Positions 7,761-16,647 of a stretch of 40,136 nucleotides of DNA are shown in pieces; within the stretch, counting starts at the first letter, position 1; each line of letters begins with the position of its first letter. Both the position numbers and the translations under genes were made by a program. The stretch covers positions 1 through 40,136 of the forward strand of contig JASFQI010000004.1 of NCBI GenBank assembly GCA_050115555.1, in the 5' to 3' direction. The notes beneath the pieces were generated by a model. That model ran no database searches, had not been told where the DNA came from, and saw only the letters and a program-made list of their open reading frames with translations. This DNA is from JASFQI01 sp050115555 (GTDB lineage Bacteria > Desulfobacterota > DSM-4660 > Desulfatiglandales > HGW-15).

Positions 7761-9125
7761 CTAAACCGTGATGTTGTACTTTTTCATCTTGTGCTGCATG
7801 AGACTCTTGGTGATGCCCAAATTGGCTGCGGCGTGGGCCTGCACGTTGTCGGCATGTTCCAGCGCCCTGCGGATGAGTTTTTCCTCGATCTGTTCAAGGG
7901 TCTTCTGAAGGGGGGCATCCAGGGGGACGAAGCGTTCCACGGGAAGGTCTTCCTGGCGCGCTGAGAAGTCGTCGGGCAGGTCGTCCAGTTTGATCACCCC
8001 GTCCGTATTGAGCACAACGGCGCGTTCGATGATATTTTCCAGCTCACGGATATTCCCCGGCCAGGTGTAGCGATAGATCGCTTTCCAAACCTCCGGGCTT
8101 ACCTGGATGCCTTCGGCGTTCACATCTTCCTTATATTTCTGAATAAAGTGGTTGACGAGGAGCGGAATGTCTTCGGGCCTCTCTGTCAGTGAAGGCACCT
8201 CGATGTGAATGACGTTCAGGCGATAGAACAGGTCCTCTCGAAAGAGTTCGTTGCCCACGTCTTCCTTGAGTTTTCGGTTGGATGCGGAAATCACACGAAC
8301 ATCGACCTTGATGGTTCGGGTTCCGCCCACCCGCTCGAACTCCATTTCCTGGAGCACACGAAGGAGCTTGACCTGAAGCGAAGGAGACATGTCTCCTACC
8401 TCGTCCAGGAAGAGGGTCCCACCGTCTGCGACCTCGAAACGGCCTTTTTTCATGGCCGTGGCACCGGTGAAGGCGCCTTTTTCATGCCCGAACAGCTCGC
8501 TCTCCAGCAGGGTCTCGGTCAGGGCGCCACAGTTGATGGACACGAACGGGCGGTCGCTCCGAGGGCTGTTGTAATGGATCGCCTTGGCGATGAGCTCCTT
8601 TCCCGTGCCTGAGGCCCCGGTGATCAGTACGGAGGCCTTGGACCTCGACACCTTTCCGATGAGGTCGAAGATTTCCTGCATGGGTTTGCTCTTCCCGATG
8701 ATATTGCCGTGCCGATACCGGGAGTGAAGCTCTTCGCTGAGGCGCTGGTTTTCTCGAATGAGCCGGTAGTTCTCCAGCGCCTTTTTCACGGTGAGCTTGA
8801 GCTCCTCGTTTTGAAAAGGCTTGGTGATGTAGTCAAAGGCCTGCTTCTTCATGGCCGCCACGGCCATCTCGATGGTGCCGTATGCGGTCATCATGATCAC
8901 GGGCAGGTGCGGATGGATTTTCTTGACCTCCTCCAGGAGTTCCATGCCGCTCATGCCGGGCATTTTCATGTCCGTGATGACCAGGTCCACGTCCGCCTCC
9001 CGAATCTGGCGGAGGGCATCCCGGGCTCTTCCAGCCGTGAGGATTTCGTACCCTTCGGGGCCGAGCAATGCTTCGAGGACCACGAGGTAGTTTTTTTCGT
9101 CGTCGACGATCAGGATGGTGTCCAT
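7761..9125 (-). CDS. Sigma54-dependent NtrC-type response regulator
   Basis: A 454-residue activator with three domains. The receiver (1-120) has D8/D9 and phospho-acceptor Asp52 in TDMKMPG. The AAA+ domain (about 142-370) has Walker A GASGTGKE (170-177), the sigma54-contacting GAFTGA loop (217-222) intact, and Walker B LFLDEVGD. A Fis-type helix-turn-helix closes it (around 415-454, AAANLGITKSLMQHKMKKY). Phosphorylated, it should drive open-complex formation at -24/-12 promoters. Its start overlaps the histidine kinase end by 16 nt, so it is the cognate partner. I found no convincing -24/-12 element in this window, so targets are probably elsewhere. Confidence 0.95.
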   Translation of the reverse strand: MDTILIVDDEKNYLVVLEALLGPEGYEILTAGRARDALRQIREADVDLVITDMKMPGMSGMELLEEVKKIHPHLPVIMMTAYGTIEMAVAAMKKQAFDYITKPFQNEELKLTVKKALENYRLIRENQRLSEELHSRYRHGNIIGKSKPMQEIFDLIGKVSRSKASVLITGASGTGKELIAKAIHYNSPRSDRPFVSINCGALTETLLESELFGHEKGAFTGATAMKKGRFEVADGGTLFLDEVGDMSPSLQVKLLRVLQEMEFERVGGTRTIKVDVRVISASNRKLKEDVGNELFREDLFYRLNVIHIEVPSLTERPEDIPLLVNHFIQKYKEDVNAEGIQVSPEVWKAIYRYTWPGNIRELENIIERAVVLNTDGVIKLDDLPDDFSARQEDLPVERFVPLDAPLQKTLEQIEEKLIRRALEHADNVQAHAAANLGITKSLMQHKMKKYNITV

Positions 9126-10555
9126 GACTCGGGCTCCTTGGGAAGACGTATGACCACGGTGGTTTTCTCCTTCGGCTCGCTGTGAATCGTGATCCAGCCG
9201 TTGTGCCCTTCCACAATTTTTCGCACAATGGACAGACCAAGACCCGTCCCCTGTTCCTTGGTGGTAAAAAAGGGATTGAAGAGCTTCTTCAAGCTCTCTT
9301 CCGGGATTCCGACGCCGCGATCCGTGATCTCCACGCGCTGGTCGTAGCGATCCTCGATCACGCGGATGTCGATGGCCCCCCCGTCTTCCTGGGCCTGAAG
9401 GGCGTTGATCAGGATGTTGAGAAAGGCCCGGTACAGCAGGTCCGGATCGGCCTTCAGGTTGAACGACCGCCCGTCCAGATTGTGGGTCACGCGGACCGCC
9501 TTCTTCTCGATCTCGGTTTGGAGGAAGGTGAGGTTTCTCTGCAGGATGTCCGTCAGGGAGGTCTGTCGAAAGTTCGGGGTCTGCGGGCGGGCGAAGTCGA
9601 GAAATTCCGTGACGATTCCGTTCAGGCGGCTGGATTCTTCGTGGATCACCCCGGAAAGGCGCCTCAGGTTCTCGTCTGTGTTGGGCAGGCCCCCCATGAG
9701 TTCGGCCGTGCTTTGAATGATGCCGAGCGGGTTTTTGATTTCGTGGGATACGCCGGCCACCATTTCTCCCAGAGCGGCGAGGCGTTCCGCCTGGTGAAGC
9801 TGGTCCTCCAGTTTCCGCCGTTCCCGGGCGCGATCCTCGATGATTTTCTCCGCTTTGCGTACGATCAGGAGGAGGGCCGCGAAGATAGCGGCCATGATTC
9901 CAATGGAGAGGCCGAACACCAGGAACTGGAAGCGAACGATGGATTCATAGGGTTCGGTCATATCCTGGATCACTTCGAACACCCCGGCTACGTAACTCGT
10001 CGAAATAAAGGGGTGGGCGCCACGGAAGGGAATGTAGGTTCGCAGCTTCTTCTGCCCCCCCATGAGGGAGAGGTTCATCCCCCAGAGCTCCTCGTTCTCA
10101 GAGAGCATGCGGGAGGAACGTTCCCCCTGCACAGCCTTTTCGTAGCCAGGCGTTTTTTTCACAGGCTTCCCGATCAGCTCAGGGTCCGTGCTGTAAGCGA
10201 TGACGCCTTTCCCGATGTCGTAGATGTTGACCAGGTCGATATTGAAACCGTGGACTGTGTTCCGCACGATCTGATCCATGAGGGTCTGCTGGTCCTCGTC
10301 CCGAAGCTGGATCCTGCCGAATCGTCGAATCACAGGTACGGCAAAGTTTTGGAAAACCTGGTGATTCAGGTTTTGGCCGACCAGGAGTGCATAGTTCTCG
10401 TAGCTTCGAAGAAGGATTTCCTCCGCCTTCTGGGAGATGCCCAGGGAAAAGGGAAAACTGAACAGGACCAGCACGATGAAACTGGCTGAGGCAAAATACT
10501 TCACCAGTCGAAACTGCTTGCCCTCTGTTTTTTTGCGCTCCGGGTTCGAAGTCAT
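9110..10555 (-). CDS. Membrane-bound sensor histidine kinase
   Basis: A 481-residue kinase. Transmembrane helix 1 is at about 18-40, then a periplasmic sensing region of about 165 residues (roughly 43-208, of Cache-like length), then helix 2 at about 210-233. HisKA holds the phospho-acceptor His271 in VSHEIKNPLG. The ATPase domain has NILINALQAQ (N box), DRGVGIP (G1) and FFTTKEQGTGLGL (F/G2). It phosphorylates the overlapping NtrC-type regulator. The sensed signal is not evident. ATG 10555 is chosen; a GTG ten codons upstream lacks a ribosome site. An extended -10 promoter lies about 70 nt upstream. Confidence 0.92.
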   Translation of the reverse strand: MTSNPERKKTEGKQFRLVKYFASASFIVLVLFSFPFSLGISQKAEEILLRSYENYALLVGQNLNHQVFQNFAVPVIRRFGRIQLRDEDQQTLMDQIVRNTVHGFNIDLVNIYDIGKGVIAYSTDPELIGKPVKKTPGYEKAVQGERSSRMLSENEELWGMNLSLMGGQKKLRTYIPFRGAHPFISTSYVAGVFEVIQDMTEPYESIVRFQFLVFGLSIGIMAAIFAALLLIVRKAEKIIEDRARERRKLEDQLHQAERLAALGEMVAGVSHEIKNPLGIIQSTAELMGGLPNTDENLRRLSGVIHEESSRLNGIVTEFLDFARPQTPNFRQTSLTDILQRNLTFLQTEIEKKAVRVTHNLDGRSFNLKADPDLLYRAFLNILINALQAQEDGGAIDIRVIEDRYDQRVEITDRGVGIPEESLKKLFNPFFTTKEQGTGLGLSIVRKIVEGHNGWITIHSEPKEKTTVVIRLPKEPESWTPS

Positions 10556-10625
10556 GTAGGTATCCGTCTCCTGATGGGGGTACACGACCGTATCGGAGAA
10601 AAAGGTCCCAGGACCCTCCGGACCC

Positions 10626-10654
10626 TATATATCACCATCCCAGCGGGTGGTAAA
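10626..10654 (-). promoter_or_regulatory. Extended -10 promoter for the two-component operon
   Basis: On the minus strand TTTACC (10654-10649), a 17-nt spacer and TATATA (10631-10626). TGA immediately before the hexamer supplies an extended -10. It points at the kinase gene. Confidence 0.5.
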
Positions 10655-10868
10655 CCCCGCGCCCTGCTGCCGAGGGATCGCTGGGCTGCATTGCGGCCGG
10701 ACCGGTACGGGGAGATCCTCATGCAAGTCGCAATCGAAATCCAATAAGCGGATGCCCTGCGGGACTTGAAATGCATGGACAACCCGTAGTACAAGCGGGT
10801 TTTCAATGCGCGGATTCTACTGTTTCAAGAAGGGATTTCGTTCATCCCGAAAAAGGAAGCCGAAGATC

Positions 10869-12167
10869 ATGAGAAGCAAGGAGAGGTTTCGCAAGCTTCC
10901 CCACATGCTGTATGCCGATGAGCGCGGACGCATCTTCGAGCATCCTCACCTGCGCATGGCCGGTTTTTCGGGAAAACGGCCCGCACCCATTGAAGAGAAC
11001 GACCTGGTGCCCATGCCGGAATTCAGCAAGCTTTTCTACCTTCCGGACTGCTCTCCGGTAGGGCTGGATCCGGAGACCGGGACCTATGAGGTCGTGGATG
11101 AGGTTCGGGTCGGAAGGCGCATGAAATCGTGTTTCGGCGTGGCGGCCTTTTTGGAACCGGGGTTCGTGCGCACCCACCTTCCGGCGGCGGAGCCCAGACA
11201 AAAGACCTACGTGCTTCCTTCCTGGGCCTACACGGCCGTGGGTTTTCGAGGGGATCGCTACTGGGCTTCGGGGTTCCTCGTGGAGCACAATCCGCGCTGG
11301 GACCCGCGCAACTACGATGACCGGGACCTGGTACCGGCCATCGAGGCCTTTCGAGGTGAACACGCCCCCACAGGCCCGCTGGTCGAGCACCTGGTCCACT
11401 GCGCCACGGTGAACCACTGCTTCGCGGCCAAGAACTTGTTCCTCGGTCGATGGGAAGCCCCACTTCCCGTGAGCCGCACCTGCAACGCCGCCTGCCTGGG
11501 ATGCCTGTCTCTTCAGCCCGACGACAGCTGCCCGGCCTCCCATGAGCGCATCGCGTTCCTCCCCTCCCGGGAGGAGGTCGTGCGACTGGCGGTCTCCCAT
11601 CTGGAGGGTACGTCCGAGGGGATTGTGAGCTTCGGCCAGGGGTGCGAAGGGGAGCCGCTCACAGAGTATCGCCTGATTGCGGAGAGCACGCAGGAGATCC
11701 GTCGGAACACGCTGCGGGGAACGATCAACCTGAATACGAACGGCAGCCTTCCCGATCGCGTTCAGGAGATTGCGGAGAGCGGGCTGGATTCCATTCGCGT
11801 CAGCATGACCAGCGCCCGGCCCGACCGGTACCTCGCCTATTACCGGCCCCAGGGGTACGCATTCGATGACGTGGAGGAGAGTGTGCGGCGGGCCCGGGAG
11901 ATGGGCCTGTATACGATGATCAACCTGCTGGTTTTTCCGGGAATCTCTGACAGCCGCGAAGAGGTGGAAGCGCTCGAGGCCCTGATTCAACGGACCGGTG
12001 TCCACTTCCTCCACCTGAAAAACCTCTGCATCGATCCCCAGCTCTACCAGGAGCACATGCCTACGGAGGCTACCCCGGCCCTGGGGATGCGACGCATGGC
12101 CGAAACGCTGAAGAAACGATTTCCCGATCTCTCGCTGGGGTACTTCAATCAGCCCGTGCGCGTTTGA
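10869..12167 (+). CDS. Radical SAM protein of unknown substrate with long N-terminal region
   Basis: A 432-residue protein. The first 200 residues are a region I do not recognise (Y/P/R-rich, with PSWAYTAVGFRGDRYWASGF in the middle). The radical SAM core then begins at about 210 with CNAACLGC (CxxxCxxC), followed closely by a further Cys in DDSCPASH. Later motifs are SFGQGCEGEPL (the SAM-binding GGE-like strand), INLNTNGSLP and DSIRVSMTSA. A final Cys lies in HLKNLCIDP. The protein should cleave SAM reductively; the substrate is unknown. ATG 10869 has AAGGAA at 10 nt. The gene stands alone, divergent from the two-component operon and convergent with purD. Confidence 0.8.
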   Translation: MRSKERFRKLPHMLYADERGRIFEHPHLRMAGFSGKRPAPIEENDLVPMPEFSKLFYLPDCSPVGLDPETGTYEVVDEVRVGRRMKSCFGVAAFLEPGFVRTHLPAAEPRQKTYVLPSWAYTAVGFRGDRYWASGFLVEHNPRWDPRNYDDRDLVPAIEAFRGEHAPTGPLVEHLVHCATVNHCFAAKNLFLGRWEAPLPVSRTCNAACLGCLSLQPDDSCPASHERIAFLPSREEVVRLAVSHLEGTSEGIVSFGQGCEGEPLTEYRLIAESTQEIRRNTLRGTINLNTNGSLPDRVQEIAESGLDSIRVSMTSARPDRYLAYYRPQGYAFDDVEESVRRAREMGLYTMINLLVFPGISDSREEVEALEALIQRTGVHFLHLKNLCIDPQLYQEHMPTEATPALGMRRMAETLKKRFPDLSLGYFNQPVRV

Positions 12168-12194
12168 AGGGCCGGCCTTTCCCAGGGGCGGATT

Positions 12195-13490
12195 TCAGCC
12201 GCTTTGCTTCTGCTCCCGGGCTACGGCGCGGTAGCCGATATCCGTGCGAAAGTAGACGTTGTCCCAATGGATGTCGCGCACCTGCGCATAGGCCCTGGCC
12301 TGGGCTTCGCTCACCGAAGCCCCCAGTGCCGTCACGCATAAAACGCGACCCCCGCTCGTGACCACCTGCCCGTCTCGAAGACTCGTTCCTGCGTGAAAGA
12401 CCTTCAGGTCCTCCGGTTCCGTCTCCGGGAGGCCGGAAATCGGGTCCCCTTTGCTGTAAGACTCGGGGTAGCCTCCGGCGGCCATAACGACGCCGAGCGA
12501 GGCCCGTTCATCCCAATCCGCCCGGGCCTGCTCCAGCTTTCCGTTCAGGGCCGAGAGGCAGAGCTCCACGAGATCGGATCGAAGGCGCAGCAGGATGGGC
12601 TGGGTCTCTGGGTCTCCGAATCGGCAGTTGTACTCCAGCACACGAGGAGTCCCGTCGTCCTGGATCATCAAGCCGGCGTAAAGGAAGCCGGTGTAAGGGT
12701 GACCGTCCTCGGCCATGCCCCGTACCGTGGGTTCGATGACCTCTTTCATGGTGCGGTCGTAGACCTCGGGCGTGACCACCGGGGCGGGCGAGTAGGCCCC
12801 CATCCCGCCGGTATTGGGTCCCCGGTCTTCATTATCACGGGCCTTGTGATCCTGGGACGTGGCCAGGGGGAGAATGTGTTCCCCGTCCACCATGACGATG
12901 AAGCTGGCTTCCTCCCCGGTCAGGAGTTCCTCGACCACGATCGTGCGGCCCGCGTCCCCGAAGTCGCGGCCGGTGAGCATGCCCTCAGCGGCGGTCAGGG
13001 CCTCGTCCTCGCTCTGAGCGAGGATAACGCCTTTTCCGGCGGCGAGCCCGTCCGCCTTGATCACGACGGGTGCGCCGTGCTCGCGAATGTAACGCCGGGC
13101 CGGCTCCATCTCGTGAAAGGTGGCGTAATCAGCCGTGGGGATCCCGTGCCGGGCAAGAAAATCCTTGGTAAAAGCCTTGGACCCTTCCAATCGCGCGGTG
13201 GCGCGGGTCGGCCCGAAGCACGGAAGGCCCGCCTCATCAAAGGCATCCTTGATTCCGGCGACAAGGGGGATTTCCGGCCCGACGATCGTGAGACCGATCG
13301 CCTTCTCTCGGGCGAATGCGGCCAAGGCCTCGATGTCCGATGCCTGAATGGATACGTTCTCCACCCCTTGCTCCAGGGCGGTCCCCGCATTTCCGGGCGC
13401 CACGTACACGCGGGCGACCCGTTCCGAGCGGGACGCCTTCCAGGCCAGAGCGTGTTCCCGTCCACCACCGCCGACAATCATGACGTTCAT
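12195..13490 (-). CDS. purD: Phosphoribosylamine-glycine ligase (GAR synthetase)
   Basis: A 431-residue ATP-grasp ligase, standard family length, joining glycine to phosphoribosylamine in step two of purine synthesis. The N-terminus MNVMIVGGGGREHALAWK, the IVGPEIPLVAGIKD segment, VIKADGLAAGKGVI, the signature RFGDPETQPIL and the GGYPESYSKG end are all present. ATG 13490 is preferred because the family begins exactly there; the open frame extends 43 codons upstream without resemblance. It appears monocistronic on the minus strand, divergent from the LysM lipoprotein. purA lies 12 kb away in the same window. Confidence 0.97.
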   Translation of the reverse strand: MNVMIVGGGGREHALAWKASRSERVARVYVAPGNAGTALEQGVENVSIQASDIEALAAFAREKAIGLTIVGPEIPLVAGIKDAFDEAGLPCFGPTRATARLEGSKAFTKDFLARHGIPTADYATFHEMEPARRYIREHGAPVVIKADGLAAGKGVILAQSEDEALTAAEGMLTGRDFGDAGRTIVVEELLTGEEASFIVMVDGEHILPLATSQDHKARDNEDRGPNTGGMGAYSPAPVVTPEVYDRTMKEVIEPTVRGMAEDGHPYTGFLYAGLMIQDDGTPRVLEYNCRFGDPETQPILLRLRSDLVELCLSALNGKLEQARADWDERASLGVVMAAGGYPESYSKGDPISGLPETEPEDLKVFHAGTSLRDGQVVTSGGRVLCVTALGASVSEAQARAYAQVRDIHWDNVYFRTDIGYRAVAREQKQSG

Positions 13491-13650
13491 GGAAGCCCCC
13501 TTGGATGACGTTTCGTAGAGGCGCCCTGAATACAGGGCGCTGGGTTTCGGGTCAACGCATAGTGGAACAAAACCGTTCGAGGTGTCAAGCAGAAGGCCTT
13601 TTGGACGTGTCGCGGACAAAAGGTGGAGACGCTCCAGGTCAGGATTTCTA

Positions 13651-13679
13651 TTGTCAATTTGGCGGTTTTGCGGTTTAAT
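13651..13679 (+). promoter_or_regulatory. Candidate sigma70 promoter for the lipoprotein-coaBC operon
   Basis: TTGTCA (13651-13656), a 17-nt spacer and TTTAAT (13674-13679), about 100 nt before the lipoprotein start in the purD-divergent gap. Confidence 0.5.
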
Positions 13680-13780
13680 TCGTGATTGCTCTCCTTGGAC
13701 CCCCAGGAATTCGTTGCTGGAAGAGAAGGGATAAGACCGGGTTCCGGGAAAGCACCATTTCCACAGGATAGGAGTGATCT

Positions 13781-14662
13781 ATGCGGTTTCGGTTCATGCT
13801 TGCGTGCGTGGCGGTTTCCCTCGGGGTGGGGGTGGCCGGGTGCTCGAACGAGGAGCCTCCTGCACCGCCTGCAAAGAGCCCGAAGGTGGTTCGAAAGATT
13901 GTGGAACCGCCGGCCGAACCCGTCAAAGAGGCAGTGAGGAACCCGCAGGCCCTTGTGCAGGTGACACCCGGAAGCGTGACCCCGAGCGCCACGCCGCCGG
14001 CGAAAACGGCGATCGACACGTCAGGGGTGAGCGAAGACACGACGGGCCCGCTGCCTGAGGAAGCCGAGAATGCCCTGGAAACGGGGGCAACCGAAGCCAT
14101 GGAGGCACCTCCTGAGGAGACCGTTCAGGGGGCACGGGCCGAGGCGCACGGTGTCTATACGGTGAAATCGGGAGACTGCCTGGCAGTCATCGCCGGGCGG
14201 GAGGATGTCTTCGGCGATCCCCTCAAATGGCCCATCCTTTACCAGCTCAACCGGGTCGCGCTCGAAGGCGTACCGCTGGACGAGCGACTTCCGGAGCGGC
14301 GTTTGACCCGGGGTATCCAGCTGCGATTCAAGCAAAGCGAGGAAGAGAGGGCTCGGGCGAAGGAAACGCCGGGTTCGATCTGGGTCGTGAATCTGATTTC
14401 GTCCCCCACCGCGGACCGTATCGACGGGCCTGCTGTGGAGCTCATGAAGCGGGGATATCCGGTCTACATCAGCCGGGCTACGGTGAAGGGACAGAAATGG
14501 ATGCGCCTTCGAGTGGGTTTTTTTCAGGACCGAACCGGAGCCGTGGAGGCCGGGAAGGAACTCCAGGATTTCCTGGACCTTCAGGACTCCTGGCCCGTCC
14601 GTATCGGGCCCGAGGAAACCGCGGAGTACGCGGACATTCTGATGGCGCTGCAGAAGGTGTGA
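13781..14662 (+). CDS. LysM and SPOR domain lipoprotein
   Basis: A 293-residue envelope protein. The signal peptide ends in a lipobox (GVAGC, Cys21), so it should be lipid-anchored. A Pro/Ala/Glu-rich linker (about 22-120) follows. A LysM-type peptidoglycan-binding module begins YTVKSGDCLAVIAG near 126, with an unusual Cys where LysM often has Thr or Ser. The last about 80 residues (IWVVNLISSPTAD to WPVRIGPEE) look like a SPOR domain, which binds denuded septal glycan. It is probably a cell-wall or division-associated protein. Next to essential coaBC, but the link is positional only. Confidence 0.8.
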   Translation: MRFRFMLACVAVSLGVGVAGCSNEEPPAPPAKSPKVVRKIVEPPAEPVKEAVRNPQALVQVTPGSVTPSATPPAKTAIDTSGVSEDTTGPLPEEAENALETGATEAMEAPPEETVQGARAEAHGVYTVKSGDCLAVIAGREDVFGDPLKWPILYQLNRVALEGVPLDERLPERRLTRGIQLRFKQSEEERARAKETPGSIWVVNLISSPTADRIDGPAVELMKRGYPVYISRATVKGQKWMRLRVGFFQDRTGAVEAGKELQDFLDLQDSWPVRIGPEETAEYADILMALQKV

Positions 14663-14681
14663 ACGGAACCCCCGGATTTCT

Positions 14682-14707
14682 CGCTAAGACGCAAAGACGC
14701 TAAGAAA
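14682..14707. repeat. 8-nt-period CGCTAAGA repeat
   Basis: CGCTAAGA, CGCAAAGA and CGCTAAGA follow one another at 8-nt spacing, ending 16 nt before the coaBC start. The array belongs to the same family as 21331-21411. Confidence 0.7.
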
Positions 14708-14722
14708 ACAGGAAGTTCCAGG

Positions 14723-15913
14723 ATGAAAGGCAAACAGGTCATCGTAGGCGTCACGGGCGGGATCGCGGCTTACAAGGCCGCCGAGTTGGTGCGCGGCCTG
14801 GTCCGGGCCGGGGTCCTCGTTCGCGTGGCCATGACAGAGAACGCTACCCGTTTTGTGACCCCGCTTACCTTTGAGGCCCTCTCCGGTCACCGTGTGGTTC
14901 AGGCACAGTTCCATTCTGCTACGGGGCCCATGGATCACATCACCTGGGGGCAGGAGGCGGATCTCGTCGTCGTGGCACCGGCCACGGCGAACTTCGTCGC
15001 CAAGATGGCCCACGGCCTGGCGGACGACTTTCTCTCCACTCTGGTGGTGGCGGCCACGGCTCCGGTCCTGGTTTGCCCGGCCATGAACGCCCGCATGTGG
15101 GAAAACCCGGCGGTCCGGGAAAACCTCCGTGTTCTCAAGGATCGGGGCGTCGACGTGATGGACCCCGAGGTTGGGGACCTGGCTTGCGGTACCGAAGGCC
15201 CGGGCCGGCTGCCCGAACCGGAGGACATCCTCGAGCGCATTCGGGCCATGCTGTCGCCGCAGGATCTCGCGGGGCGCAGGGTCCTGGTGACGGCCGGCGC
15301 CACCCAGGAGGCCATCGATCCGGTCCGGTTCATCACGAACCGCTCCAGCGGAAAAATGGGGTATGCCCTGGCGCGAGCGGCCGCAAGAAGAGGTGCCGAC
15401 GTAGTGCTCGTGAGCGGTCCCACCGGACTGAAGCGGCCGTCCGGGGTCACGTTCGTGGGGGTGCGATCCACCGAGGAGATGAAAGATGCGGTCCTGGCAA
15501 GGAGAGACGGATGCGACGCCATCATCAAGGCAGCCGCGGTCTCCGACTACCGGCCCGGCAGCGTCTCCGGGCAGAAGATCAAGAAGGGGGATGAAAAACA
15601 GGCACTGGAGCTTGTGCGCAACCCGGATATCCTGGAAGCCCTGGGCTGTGAACGGGGCGATGGGGCCTGCATCCTGGTCGGTTTTGCCGCGGAGACCGAG
15701 TCCCTGGTGAAGAACGCCCGGAGCAAGCTCGAGCAGAAGAATGTGGACATGATTGTGGCCAATGACGTGTCGCGCACGGATGCGGGTTTTGACGCGGACA
15801 CGAACCTGGTGAAGATCCTGCATCGGGACGGTCGTATGGAGGAGCTTCCCCTTCTCCCCAAGGACGAGGTGGCGGATTGCATCCTGGATCGGGTCAGGGA
15901 TCAATGGACGTAG
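14723..15913 (+). CDS. coaBC: Bifunctional CoaBC (phosphopantothenoylcysteine synthetase/decarboxylase)
   Basis: A 396-residue enzyme of coenzyme A synthesis. The CoaC flavoprotein domain (1 to about 185) has GVTGGIAAYKAAELVR, VVAPATANFVAKM, the PAMNARMW signature and catalytic Cys in LACGTEGPGR. The usual active-site HI pair is present in MDHITWG, a slightly unusual context. The CoaB domain (about 190-396) has VTAGATQEAIDPVRFITNRSSGKMG, AAVSDYRP and the KIKK lysine motif, and VGFAAET. It makes 4'-phosphopantothenoylcysteine with CTP and decarboxylates it. AGGAAG precedes the ATG. Its end overlaps the uracil-DNA glycosylase start by 10 nt. Confidence 0.96.
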   Translation: MKGKQVIVGVTGGIAAYKAAELVRGLVRAGVLVRVAMTENATRFVTPLTFEALSGHRVVQAQFHSATGPMDHITWGQEADLVVVAPATANFVAKMAHGLADDFLSTLVVAATAPVLVCPAMNARMWENPAVRENLRVLKDRGVDVMDPEVGDLACGTEGPGRLPEPEDILERIRAMLSPQDLAGRRVLVTAGATQEAIDPVRFITNRSSGKMGYALARAAARRGADVVLVSGPTGLKRPSGVTFVGVRSTEEMKDAVLARRDGCDAIIKAAAVSDYRPGSVSGQKIKKGDEKQALELVRNPDILEALGCERGDGACILVGFAAETESLVKNARSKLEQKNVDMIVANDVSRTDAGFDADTNLVKILHRDGRMEELPLLPKDEVADCILDRVRDQWT

Positions 15914-16647
15914 ACCAGGGCACGGCAGAGGAATGGAAGGCGGTGATTCGAGGCCTGAGGACGCTCCTCCAAGGGGGGCAGGATCTCGGTCTGGACCCCC
16001 CGCAAGCCTCCCCGCAGTCCGTGGCGTATCTGGAGGCCCGTCCATCGAGAGGGATGCCCTCCCGCGAAGGGGAGCCGCTCGGGGGCTCTCTGGAGGAGCT
16101 CCGCGAGGTGATCGGCGACTGCCGGCGGTGCCCGCTCCACAAGGGCCGAACCCACCTGGTTTTCGGGGAGGGCAATCCCCGGGCGGAGCTCGTGTTCGTG
16201 GGAGAGGGGCCGGGCAGGGAAGAGGACCGCATCGGCCGTCCGTTCGTGGGCGAGGCGGGTCACCTTCTCACGCGCATTATTCAAGCCATGGGGCTCGGGA
16301 GGGAAGACGTCTACATCTGCAACGTCGTGAAGTGCCGCCCTCCTCGGAACCGCGATCCTCAGACGGATGAGATTCGGGCGTGTAAGCCGTTTCTCTACCG
16401 ACAGCTCGAGCTCATTGGGCCGAAGGTGATTTGCACCCTGGGGCGGATCGCCGGAAGAGAGCTGCTTGGAACGGGGTTTTCCATGACACGGGATCGGGGG
16501 AAATGGACAGAATATCAGGGGATTCCGGTGATGCCCACGTTTCACCCGGCCTATCTGCTTCGCAATGTCTCCGCAAAGCGGCCGGTCTGGGAGGATGTTC
16601 AGGAGATCATGAAGGTGCTGGGCCTGGAAGGAGCACAACGTGACTGA
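15904..16647 (+). CDS. Family 4 uracil-DNA glycosylase
   Basis: A 247-residue iron-sulfur uracil-DNA glycosylase that removes deaminated cytosine from DNA. The first about 65 residues are an unconserved extension. The catalytic domain then shows CRRCPL, VGEGPGREED (motif 1), RPFVGEAG, NVVKCRPPRNRDP, ACKPFL and the HPAYLL motif. The four [4Fe-4S] cysteines (CxxC, then KC and AC) are all there. ATG 15904 is chosen because an earlier in-frame TTG lies inside coaBC without a site. It overlaps coaBC by 10 nt and the NfeD gene by 8 nt. Confidence 0.93.
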   Translation: MDVDQGTAEEWKAVIRGLRTLLQGGQDLGLDPPQASPQSVAYLEARPSRGMPSREGEPLGGSLEELREVIGDCRRCPLHKGRTHLVFGEGNPRAELVFVGEGPGREEDRIGRPFVGEAGHLLTRIIQAMGLGREDVYICNVVKCRPPRNRDPQTDEIRACKPFLYRQLELIGPKVICTLGRIAGRELLGTGFSMTRDRGKWTEYQGIPVMPTFHPAYLLRNVSAKRPVWEDVQEIMKVLGLEGAQRD

